Of a stretch of 64,000 nt of DNA, positions 43,751 through 51,326 are shown piece by piece. Position numbers and translations under genes: made by a program. Numbering within the stretch: position 1 is the stretch's first letter; the number at the start of each line of letters is the position of its first letter. The notes beneath the pieces were generated by a model, which had not been told where the DNA came from, made no database searches, and saw nothing but the letters and a program-made list of their open reading frames with translations. Origin of the DNA: Schaalia odontolytica (lineage in GTDB: Bacteria; Actinomycetota; Actinomycetes; Actinomycetales; Actinomycetaceae); NCBI RefSeq assembly GCF_002847525.1, contig NZ_PKKM01000006.1, positions 62,001 through 126,000 on the forward strand. The letters run 5' to 3'.

Positions 43751-44312
43751 CAAGACGCTGGTTCTGTCCCTGGCGCGCCTGCCCCGCGCACTCGGGTCCA
43801 CCCTGCACGAGGATCTCGTGTGGGCGACTCCCGATGACCTGGGGACTCCCTCCATGTCTGCCGTTCCGGGCGTTCCGCTGGACATCTCCGTGGATATGAC
43901 CAGTGTCGAGGACGGTGTTCTCGTTCAGCTGGCCACCTCCGTCGACCTCGTCGGAGAGTGCGTGCGCTGCCTCGACGAGGTGCGCGACCATCACGATGTC
44001 GCAAGCGCCGAAGTCTACTTCGAACCCGGTGCCCCCGCCCTGACTCCCACGGACGATGAGGATGAGGAAGTAGACGACCTGTTCGTCATCGGTGAGCGCG
44101 ACACGATCTCCATCGAGACCCAGCTGCGCGACGCCATCGTCCCCCTCGTTGATCCCCGCCCGCTGTGCGCGCCCGACTGCGCGGGCCTGTGCGACGTGTG
44201 CGGCGAGAAGTGGGCAGACCTGCCCGAGGACCACGACCACTTTGTCGTTGATCCGCGCCTGGCTTCTCTGGCGTCCCTGCTGGGGGAGGACTCCGAGTCG
44301 GGGCGTTCCTGA
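43743..44312 (+). CDS. YceD family protein (DUF177)
   Basis: 189-residue protein with the YceD pattern: CVRCLDEV near residue 80 and a second Cys cluster CAPDCAGLCDVCGEKW near 142-157, probably a zinc site. The acidic DEDEEVDDLFVIGE segment in the middle is also family-like. YceD is linked to 23S rRNA maturation and L32 production and normally precedes rpmF. Here rpmF is missing: the stop shares a base with the rnc ATG. Confidence 0.88.
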   Translation: MSDKTLVLSLARLPRALGSTLHEDLVWATPDDLGTPSMSAVPGVPLDISVDMTSVEDGVLVQLATSVDLVGECVRCLDEVRDHHDVASAEVYFEPGAPALTPTDDEDEEVDDLFVIGERDTISIETQLRDAIVPLVDPRPLCAPDCAGLCDVCGEKWADLPEDHDHFVVDPRLASLASLLGEDSESGRS

Positions 44313-45034
44313 TGGGCCGTTCCAAGCACCTGCCGGTACCGCCGCGCACGGACACCGATGCCCTCGTGGAAGCATGGGGGACTCGCATCGATGCCCCGCT
44401 CCTGCAGCTCGCTCTCGTGCATCGTTCCTACGCGAACGAGGCCGGCGGGATCGCCAACAACGAACGCCTCGAATTCCTGGGTGATTCGGTGCTGTCGATC
44501 GTCATCGCGGAAAAGCTCTATGAGCAGTACCCCGACGTCGCCGAGTCGGACCTGTCGCGCATGCGCGCAGCCACCGTCTCGCAGCAACCCCTCGCTGCGG
44601 CGGCCCGACGCATTGGCTTGGGTGACTTCGTCTTCCTCGGTAAAGGCGAATCGATGCACGGTGGGCGCGATAAGGATTCCATCCTGTCCGACACCTTTGA
44701 AGCGTTGATCGGCGCGACCTACCTGACCAGTGGCCTGGAAGAGGCACGCCGCGTCATCCTCGAGCGCCTGAGCTTCCTGCTCGTGGATGCCCCCTCGCGC
44801 GGGCAGCACCAGGACTGGAAGACGATCCTCATCGAGTACGCGCAGGCGCATGGCCTGGGCGAGGTCTCCTACGAGGTGGAGGGTGAGGGGCCGGATCACC
44901 AGCGTGTCTTCACGGCGCAAGCCTTCGTCTCCGAGCGTTCGGATGCGATCGGTTCCGGACAGGCCTCGTCGAAGAAGCACGCGGAGAACGCGGCCGCGCA
45001 GGATGCGATGAGCCGCCTGTCTCCGGGGCAGTAA
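44312..45034 (+). CDS. rnc: Ribonuclease III
   Basis: 240-residue double-strand RNA endonuclease for rRNA processing. The catalytic domain has the signature NERLEFLGDSVL (about 50-61) and, further on, DTFEALIGATYL with the catalytic Asp/Glu. The C-terminal dsRNA-binding domain (about 165-238) contains WKTILIEYAQAHG and ASSKKHAENAAAQDAM. It starts one base inside yceD's stop. fpg/mutM, often next, is not here. Confidence 0.95.
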   Translation: MGRSKHLPVPPRTDTDALVEAWGTRIDAPLLQLALVHRSYANEAGGIANNERLEFLGDSVLSIVIAEKLYEQYPDVAESDLSRMRAATVSQQPLAAAARRIGLGDFVFLGKGESMHGGRDKDSILSDTFEALIGATYLTSGLEEARRVILERLSFLLVDAPSRGQHQDWKTILIEYAQAHGLGEVSYEVEGEGPDHQRVFTAQAFVSERSDAIGSGQASSKKHAENAAAQDAMSRLSPGQ

Positions 45035-45070
45035 ACAGTAGTAACCGAGGGCGTTCGCCCTCCTGACCGT

Positions 45071-45076
45071 TAGAAT
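45071..45076 (+). promoter_or_regulatory. Candidate -10 element of the response regulator (leaderless)
   Basis: TAGAAT ends 7 nt before the GTG start codon with no ribosome-binding site between. The same hexamer precedes dnaE. Confidence 0.5.
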
Positions 45077-45083
45077 CAGACAC

Positions 45084-45731
45084 GTGAGTGAAAATACCGC
45101 TGCGCGTACGCGCGTCATGATCGTCGACGATCACGAGATCGTCCGACGCGGCATTGCTGAGATCGTTGATCGAGACGAGGCCCTCGAGGTTGTCGCTGAG
45201 GCTGGGTCCGTTGCGGACGCGGTGCGTCGCGCCGACCTCGTGCGCCCCGATGTCATCCTCGTTGACCTGCAGTTGCCCGACGGCACGGGTATCGACATCA
45301 TGAACCGTCTGCGCTCCTCTCATCCGCAGATCCTCCCGGTTGTCCTGACGTCGTTTGATGATGACGAGGCCCTGGCTGAGTCCCTCGAGGCTGGTGCGCG
45401 TGCGTACATCCTCAAGACTGTGCGCGGAGCGGAGATCACGGACGTCATCAAGGCGGTTGCAGATGGCCGCGTCCTACTGGACGAGCGTACGCTCACGCGT
45501 CGGCGCGTCGATCATGAGGATCCGACGGCTGATCTGACGCCCTCGGAGCGAAAGGTCCTGGACCTGATTGGTGATGGCCTCTCGAACCGTGAGATCGGTG
45601 AGAAGCTCGGTGTCGCGGAGAAGACCGTGAAGAACCACATCACGTCGCTGCTGTCCAAGATGGGCCTGCAGCGTCGCACGCAGGTCGCCGCCTGGGTCGC
45701 TGGGCAGAGGGCTGCCGCGTGGCGTAACTGA
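45084..45731 (+). CDS. NarL/LuxR-type response regulator
   Basis: 215-residue two-component regulator. Receiver domain (about 9-125): acidic pair D15/D16, phosphoacceptor D61 in VILVDLQLPDG, the switch Thr in VVLTSF and K in AYILKT. The C-terminal LuxR HTH (about 150-212) has LTPSERKVLDLIGDGLSNREIGEKLGVAEKTVKNH. This build resembles DevR/DosR and LiaR. No kinase gene adjoins; the nearest is the GAF-domain kinase at 49680-51326, on the opposite strand beyond the fucosidase. GTG start without RBS suggests a leaderless mRNA. Confidence 0.93.
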   Translation: MSENTAARTRVMIVDDHEIVRRGIAEIVDRDEALEVVAEAGSVADAVRRADLVRPDVILVDLQLPDGTGIDIMNRLRSSHPQILPVVLTSFDDDEALAESLEAGARAYILKTVRGAEITDVIKAVADGRVLLDERTLTRRRVDHEDPTADLTPSERKVLDLIGDGLSNREIGEKLGVAEKTVKNHITSLLSKMGLQRRTQVAAWVAGQRAAAWRN

Positions 45732-45763
45732 GCCAATGCCTCGTCCCTGCGGGGAGTGAGGAT

Positions 45764-45796
45764 GACAAGCGGGTCGGATCATCCGGCCCGCTTGTC
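45764..45796 (+). terminator. Terminator after the response regulator
   Basis: 14-bp stem (45764-45777 with 45783-45796, one G-U) and a 5-nt loop, 32 nt after the stop. Confidence 0.75.
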
Positions 45797-45837
45797 GTAT
45801 GTCCGCGCGGAGGGAAGCTTGAATTGTATAGCCGTTC

Positions 45838-45874
45838 TAGTTTCGAACTAAACAGGGGAATCACTGATTTGTGA
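45838..45874. promoter_or_regulatory. Two small inverted repeats upstream of the fucosidase
   Basis: TAGTT-TCG-AACTA (45838-45850) and TCAC-TGATTT-GTGA (45861-45874) lie in a locally A/T-rich stretch 110-150 nt before the start. They are candidate operators; the regulator is unknown. Confidence 0.35.
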
Positions 45875-45987
45875 GAAAGCTACTATCAAACTGATTCATG
45901 GGAAAGCTCTGTGGGGTAACGTTCGCCTCATCCTCACCGTTGAGGACGGACACTGTCGTCCACCATTACCCCTTGAAAGGACACCCC

Positions 45988-48900
45988 GTGAACCTCAAGC
46001 GAATGCTTGCCGGTTGTGCGGTCGCTACGGCATTGGTGCTCGCACCCATGAGCGCCCCCACCTTTGCCGACGCGCCACCAGCGCCCACCGGCGTCCCCGC
46101 AGCGGTCCCACTGAGCTCCACCCCCAAGATCGCCAAGTGGCAAGAACTCCAGTACGGCATGTTCATGCACTTCGGCGTCTACTCCGTCTACGGCGGCTAC
46201 TACAACGGCCACCGCCAGGGCATGGGCTACCCCGAGCAGATCAAGGCCTGGGAGAACATCCCCACCGACGACTACCTGCTCAAGGCCAAGGACCTGGCTG
46301 CAAACTTCGACGCCTCCGCCATCTGCAAGACGGTCCACGACTCGGGTATGAAGTACCTGATGATCACGTCGAAGCACCACGACGGCTTCGCCATGTGGGA
46401 CACGAAGACGACCGACTATAACATCGTCAAGCAGTCCAACTACGGCAAGGACCCGATGAAGGAGCTGTCTACCGAGTGCAACAAGCTCGGCGTCAAGCTC
46501 GCCTTCTACTTCTCGATCATCGACTGGACCAAGCAGACCCCCGAGCCCTACGGCAACGTCAACCCCATCGATGAAGATCTGATGACGACCGTCATCAAGC
46601 CCCAGCTGACCGAGCTCCTCACCAACTACGGCCCGATCGCCGAGCTGTGGTTCGACATGGGCGGCCCCACCGCCGAACAGTCCCAGCGCATGGCCCAGTG
46701 GGTCCACGAGCTCCAGCCTGACACGATGGTCAACTCCCGCGTGTGGAACAAGGCCGGCGACTTCGAGGTCGGCGGCGACAACTCGGTGACCACGGACTTC
46801 CACATGGGGCCCTGGGAGTCGATTCGCTCGATCTACCCGGCTTGCTGGGGATACTGCTCGTGGGCTAACCGCGACGAAAGCGCGAAGAGCTACAAGGAAC
46901 GCGAGCTGATCAACAACCTCATCGGCACGGTTGCCTCGGGCGGCCAGTTCGCCTACAACATCGGCCCCAGGGGTGACGGTACGATCGACGCCTTCGACTC
47001 CGGAGTCGTCACCGAGGTGGGCCAGTGGATGCAGCGCCATCCCGACGCCATCACGGGAGCCCGCCCGACGTGGTACCCGGCCCCCAACTGGGGCAAGGTC
47101 ATGACCAAGGGCAACGACCTGTACTTCTTCCCTGAGCTGTGGAGCCCTGGCAAGACGCTGACGCTTCCCAGCGTCGGTGGCCACGTGACCGCTGTGACCG
47201 TGGACGGCACCGACCGTTCGCTTGAGTTCACCCAGGATGGAACCACCCTCACGGTGACGATGTCGGGTGAGAACCCGGAGCCGAACCTGCGCCCCGTCGT
47301 CAAGGTGACATTCGATAGCGCTCCGACGTACGTGCCCACGCAAACGGTGACCGCCGTTGACGGCGCAACCATCTCCTCGGAGCAGTTCTTCGGACGCGCC
47401 TCCGCACTGCGCTACTCCGGCGCACAGGCGTACGACGCCTACCTCGTGAACAAGACGGACAAGGCCATCACCGACCTGACTCTGAAGTTCTCGGGCAACT
47501 TCGACGCCTCTACGACCTACAAGATCACCCTTGGGACCACGTCCATTGAGGTGACCGGTGCACAGATCGAGGCCGGAGAAGTCGGCGAGGGACTTACTCT
47601 TGAGCCCGGCAAGGTGACGCCCCTGCGTCTCGAGCTGGCACACCCCTCCTACTACGCCAACCCGATCGGTCTGCGCTCCGTGAGCGCAACCCTGCACGTC
47701 TACGGCGAGAATGCGGCCACCCAGCCTCCCGTCATCGCCGCGGACCCCTCCTCGGTCTCCGTGCAGGCGGGTGAGAGCGCCACCTTCACTGTCGTCGCCT
47801 CGGGCCGACCAGCCGCCACCATCCAGTGGTACCGAGTCCCCAAGGGTGCAAGCGAAGGAACGGCGATTCCGGACGCCACGAACGCCATGTACACCCTGAC
47901 GACGACGCTCGAGGATGACGGCGCACAGTTCTACGCCGTCGCCACGAATGCCAACGGCTCTACGACCTCTCAGCGCGCGACCCTCACTGTCACCAAGGGC
48001 AGCGACAACCTGGCCCTCAACAAGACGGCGTCCATGTCCTCGGTCGGCTGGGGAGGCACCGCCTCACGCGCCGTCGACGGCAACACGGACGGCGTGTGGG
48101 ACAACGGATCGGTTGCCCACACGGGCAAGCAGGCCAACCCCTGGTGGGAGGTCGACCTCGGCGAGACCCACCCCCTGGGCGTCGTCAACGTCTGGAACCG
48201 CTCCTCCTCCGACAACTGCCAGGGAATCTCCTGCGACCAGCGCCTGCACGACTTCTGGGTCGTCGCCTCCACGACGCGACTGTCCGGTAACTTCAACCCG
48301 GCGACTGCCGGCGCGGTGGACGGCGTCCACATGATCAAGGTTGACGGAGTCGGAGGTCGTCCGAGCGCGGTCGACTTCGAGGGCTTCGACGCGCGCTTCA
48401 TCCGCGTCATCCAGCCCACCGAGTTCGGCGAGTTCGCGCTCGCTGAGGTCGAGGCCTTCGCGGCAGCGGCTCCCACGCCGGACCCCGGCGATCAGGAGCC
48501 CCCGGTCATCAAGCCCCTCACCGTGACCGCCAACCCCGCGGAGGATGCGCAGATCTCCGGCGATGGTGCCTTCCGCACTGTGACAGCCAAGGAAGGCACG
48601 CAGGTTACGATCAAAGCCGAGGCGACCGGCAAGCCCGCCCCGACACTGTTCTGGCAGATCAAGCGCGAGGGATCCGACTCGTGGTCCATCCTGGAAGAGG
48701 AAAACGGCCCCGAGCTGACCCTCACCATCGACGGAGAGAACAACGGCTCGGTCATCCGCGTCATGGCCATGAACGAGGCCGGGTTCGCCGAATCGGGTCT
48801 CGTGACCCTCGCCCTGGCCGAGGAACCGGCTCCCACCCCGGATCCGACCCCGGACCCCGCGCCCACCCCGGACCCGGCACCCACCCCGGACCCGACTCCC

Positions 48901-49572
48901 GACCCGGCACCCACCCCGGACCCGACTCCCGACCCGGCACCCGCGCCTGATCACACTGTCGGCACCTGGATGAACGACGGCGCCGGCTGGTGGTGGAAGA
49001 TCACCTCGGGCGGCTACGCCAAGAACGAGACTCTCACGCTCGGTGGCAACGTCTACCGCTTCGACCAGAACGGCTACATGCTGACGGGCTGGGTGTACTG
49101 GGACGGCGCGTGGCGCTACCACAACGGGGCTGGCGCTCAGATGACCGGTTGGGTCAACCTCGGAGGATCCTGGTTCTACCTGACCCCCGAGACCGGTGCG
49201 ATGGTCACCGGCTGGCAGATGGTGGGAGACAAGTGGTTCTGCTTCGCCTCTAACGGTGTCATGAAGACTGGTTGGCTCTACACGAGCGGTGCGTGGTACT
49301 ACCTCGATCCGTCTGGCGCGATGCATACCGGTTGGCTCCAGATGGGCTCGCGCTGGTACTTCCTGAGCGACAGTGGAGCTATGACTATCGGATGGAAGCC
49401 GATGGGAAGCACCTGGTACTACTTCGATGCCTCGGGCCAGATGGCCACCGGCTGGCAGCAGATCGGCGGCGCCTGGTACTACTTCGGGACCGGAGGCGAC
49501 ATGTACACGGGTGGCCACTGGATTGGCTGGCGCTGGTACACCTTCGGGAGCGACGGCCGGTGGCTGGGGTGA
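45988..49572 (+). CDS. Secreted multidomain alpha-L-fucosidase (GH29) with choline-binding-type repeats
   Basis: 1194-residue exported enzyme. A signal peptide (1-29, cleavage near FADA) is followed by a GH29 domain from about residue 44 (WQELQYGMFMHFGVYSVYGG, TSKHHDGFAMWDT). The nucleophile in ELWFDMGGP is D223. Further domains are a C-terminal beta domain, an Ig-like domain (about 578-670), an F5/8-type C carbohydrate-binding domain (about 673-826) and a second Ig-like domain (about 841-945). A Pro-Asp-Thr hinge (946-988) leads to about eight or nine GWxxxxGxWYYF repeats (991-1194). These resemble choline-binding repeats and probably hold the enzyme on the cell surface. I chose GTG 45988 (AAAGGAC upstream); the frame opens 30 codons earlier. 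Mucin or glycan fucose is the likely substrate. Confidence 0.9.
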   Translation: MNLKRMLAGCAVATALVLAPMSAPTFADAPPAPTGVPAAVPLSSTPKIAKWQELQYGMFMHFGVYSVYGGYYNGHRQGMGYPEQIKAWENIPTDDYLLKAKDLAANFDASAICKTVHDSGMKYLMITSKHHDGFAMWDTKTTDYNIVKQSNYGKDPMKELSTECNKLGVKLAFYFSIIDWTKQTPEPYGNVNPIDEDLMTTVIKPQLTELLTNYGPIAELWFDMGGPTAEQSQRMAQWVHELQPDTMVNSRVWNKAGDFEVGGDNSVTTDFHMGPWESIRSIYPACWGYCSWANRDESAKSYKERELINNLIGTVASGGQFAYNIGPRGDGTIDAFDSGVVTEVGQWMQRHPDAITGARPTWYPAPNWGKVMTKGNDLYFFPELWSPGKTLTLPSVGGHVTAVTVDGTDRSLEFTQDGTTLTVTMSGENPEPNLRPVVKVTFDSAPTYVPTQTVTAVDGATISSEQFFGRASALRYSGAQAYDAYLVNKTDKAITDLTLKFSGNFDASTTYKITLGTTSIEVTGAQIEAGEVGEGLTLEPGKVTPLRLELAHPSYYANPIGLRSVSATLHVYGENAATQPPVIAADPSSVSVQAGESATFTVVASGRPAATIQWYRVPKGASEGTAIPDATNAMYTLTTTLEDDGAQFYAVATNANGSTTSQRATLTVTKGSDNLALNKTASMSSVGWGGTASRAVDGNTDGVWDNGSVAHTGKQANPWWEVDLGETHPLGVVNVWNRSSSDNCQGISCDQRLHDFWVVASTTRLSGNFNPATAGAVDGVHMIKVDGVGGRPSAVDFEGFDARFIRVIQPTEFGEFALAEVEAFAAAAPTPDPGDQEPPVIKPLTVTANPAEDAQISGDGAFRTVTAKEGTQVTIKAEATGKPAPTLFWQIKREGSDSWSILEEENGPELTLTIDGENNGSVIRVMAMNEAGFAESGLVTLALAEEPAPTPDPTPDPAPTPDPAPTPDPTPDPAPTPDPTPDPAPAPDHTVGTWMNDGAGWWWKITSGGYAKNETLTLGGNVYRFDQNGYMLTGWVYWDGAWRYHNGAGAQMTGWVNLGGSWFYLTPETGAMVTGWQMVGDKWFCFASNGVMKTGWLYTSGAWYYLDPSGAMHTGWLQMGSRWYFLSDSGAMTIGWKPMGSTWYYFDASGQMATGWQQIGGAWYYFGTGGDMYTGGHWIGWRWYTFGSDGRWLG
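48871..48942 (+). repeat. 30-bp tandem repeat in the fucosidase hinge
   Basis: Bases 48871-48900 and 48901-48930 are identical, and a partial third copy runs to about 48942. The unit encodes ten residues (DPAPTPDPTP), so gain or loss of a copy keeps the frame. Confidence 0.9.
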
Positions 49573-49616
49573 TACTCAGCTGAGAACCGGGAGATAGATA
49601 GCTCTCGTCACAACGC

Positions 49617-49656
49617 GGTGGGGGTGGATGTTCCAATTGGAACATCCACCCCCACC
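49617..49656. terminator. Bidirectional terminator between fucosidase and sensor kinase
   Basis: Perfect 40-nt palindrome (49617-49636 with 49637-49656) between two convergent genes. It can serve both strands. Confidence 0.8.
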
Positions 49657-49679
49657 GTCATCTTCGCGGTCGCGACAGC

Positions 49680-51326
49680 TCAACCCTCGAGCGGTGCGAT
49701 CCAGCGGATCTGCGTGCCGACACCGCCGTCGCCCGTGTCCGTGTCGAAGCTGCCGTTGTGCCGACGGGCGCGTTCGGCCATGTTGGCTAGCCCGGAGTTA
49801 CGTGTCCGGCTCGGATCGATGCCGCGCCCATCATCGTAAATTGTGATGCGAACGCGCCCGGACTTTCCCTGCCCGGAGACGTCCACGCACACGGTCGCCG
49901 CAGTCGCGTGGGCGTGACGGGCAATGTTCGACAGGCCTTCGCGCACGATTGCGACGACGTCGTCGGAGAGGTCGGGGTCGACGCGTCCGTCGAACTCATC
50001 GATGACGACCAGCTCGTTGTCCAGGTCGGAGTTGATGGCGGTCCCGTCGAGGGTAATCACCAGAGACGGCGCAAAACCCAGGGCGGATCGGGTGAGCGAA
50101 GACTCGCGGCGAATGCGCTCAACGAGGCCGACTGCCTTGTCGCGTTCGCGCAGATTGTGCACGATCGTGCGAATCTGGCGGACCGCCTCGTCGATGGAGG
50201 CGAGGGACGAATCGATGAGCACCTCGACGGAGGCGGGATCTGCCTGGCCGGCTGCGACCTTCTGCTTGGCCGCGTCCAGGGCCATGCCGGTCGCGAAGAG
50301 CTGCTGGATGGCGAAGTCGTGCAGGTCGCGCCCGATGCGGTCACGCTCATCGAGCAGCGCTGCCACGTCCTGCGCGTGGCGAGCGGAGGCAAGCTCGAGG
50401 GCGAGCGTCGCCTGGGAGGCGAGAGACTCCGCGAGGGAGAGCTCCGAGGCGTCGAACTCCGGGGCACCGATCTGGCGCAGAAGGATGAGCACGCCGGAGG
50501 AGACCCCGCGCGAGCGCAGAGGGGCGTAGAGCGCGGAACCAAAGGCCGCCAGCTGCGGCACTCGCATCGTCTGAGCGCGCGACATGGAGTCGACGATCAT
50601 ACCGGTTCCCTCGTGCAGAACACTCATCGCGCGTCCCTCGGGCGGGAAGGTCAGGCCAAGCAGGGTGGAGGCGTTCTTGCCGTCGACGATTTCGGCAGCC
50701 CAGGTGTCGCCCACGGACTGCAGGACGATGATCGCGGTGTCAGCGTGGGAGACCTCGCGCACCGTCTTCGCAATGAGCTCGAGAGCTTCTTCTTCGTCCG
50801 CGCCCTCCAGCATCGTCGTTGTCAGGGACTGGGAGGCGCTAATCCATCGGGCGGTGCGCTTGGAATCCGCATAGAGGTTCGCGTTTTCGACGGCGATCCC
50901 GGCCGCGGGGGCCAGGGCTGCGACCACGGCCGCGTCCTCGTCCGTATAGCCGCCGGGCTTTCCCATCAGGTAGAGGCGCCCGTAGACCTGTTCGTGCACG
51001 AGGACGGAGACCCCGAGGAAGGGCGGGGTGGAGGCGGGCAGATCGATGTCGGGCGCGTCCTGCGGGGAGTTGACGAGGAGCGGTGTGTTGACGGGGATGA
51101 CCGCCGGAAGTGACTCGGGCACGGGCGGGGCAGGGTAGGAGTCGTGGTGCTCCAGGCGCAGGGTGGTGGCGCCCCAGGTGTCGAGCACGCACATCGTAGC
51201 GTGCGGCGACGAGGTCAGCGCGCAGGCCTGATCAACGAAGTTCTGCAGTCCCGACTTCAGGTCGAGCGAACTCGTCAGGTCGAGAGCCGCTCGGAGAAGC
51301 GTGAAATCCGTGCGTTCGTGGCTCAT
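49680..51326 (-). CDS. GAF-domain sensor histidine kinase (DevS-like)
   Basis: 548-residue cytoplasmic kinase without obvious membrane helices. Two GAF-like domains (about 15-150 and 170-315) precede the HisKA_3 dimerisation domain with the phospho-acceptor H336 in RDLHDFAIQQL. An HATPase domain (about 430-545) ends with DDGRGID and SGLANMAERARRHNGSF. This matches NarL-family kinases such as DevS/DosT. Start ATG 51326 overlaps the cydC stop region (ATGA) and has GGAGGAAC in front. Operon position after cydDC suggests redox or oxygen sensing; the ligand and heme binding are unproven. Confidence 0.9.
   Translation of the reverse strand: MSHERTDFTLLRAALDLTSSLDLKSGLQNFVDQACALTSSPHATMCVLDTWGATTLRLEHHDSYPAPPVPESLPAVIPVNTPLLVNSPQDAPDIDLPASTPPFLGVSVLVHEQVYGRLYLMGKPGGYTDEDAAVVAALAPAAGIAVENANLYADSKRTARWISASQSLTTTMLEGADEEEALELIAKTVREVSHADTAIIVLQSVGDTWAAEIVDGKNASTLLGLTFPPEGRAMSVLHEGTGMIVDSMSRAQTMRVPQLAAFGSALYAPLRSRGVSSGVLILLRQIGAPEFDASELSLAESLASQATLALELASARHAQDVAALLDERDRIGRDLHDFAIQQLFATGMALDAAKQKVAAGQADPASVEVLIDSSLASIDEAVRQIRTIVHNLRERDKAVGLVERIRRESSLTRSALGFAPSLVITLDGTAINSDLDNELVVIDEFDGRVDPDLSDDVVAIVREGLSNIARHAHATAATVCVDVSGQGKSGRVRITIYDDGRGIDPSRTRNSGLANMAERARRHNGSFDTDTGDGGVGTQIRWIAPLEG

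Noticed and set aside
45934..47697. 587-residue minus-strand open frame opposite the fucosidase
   Set aside because: Overlaps the GH29 catalytic domain, which is clearly the real product.
48826..48950. Possible CRISPR-like repeat array
   Set aside because: Units are contiguous without spacers and encode an in-frame Pro-rich hinge.
49617..49656. Perfect palindrome considered as a mobile-element end
   Set aside because: It lies between convergent genes, has no transposase or target duplication nearby, and fits a bidirectional terminator.
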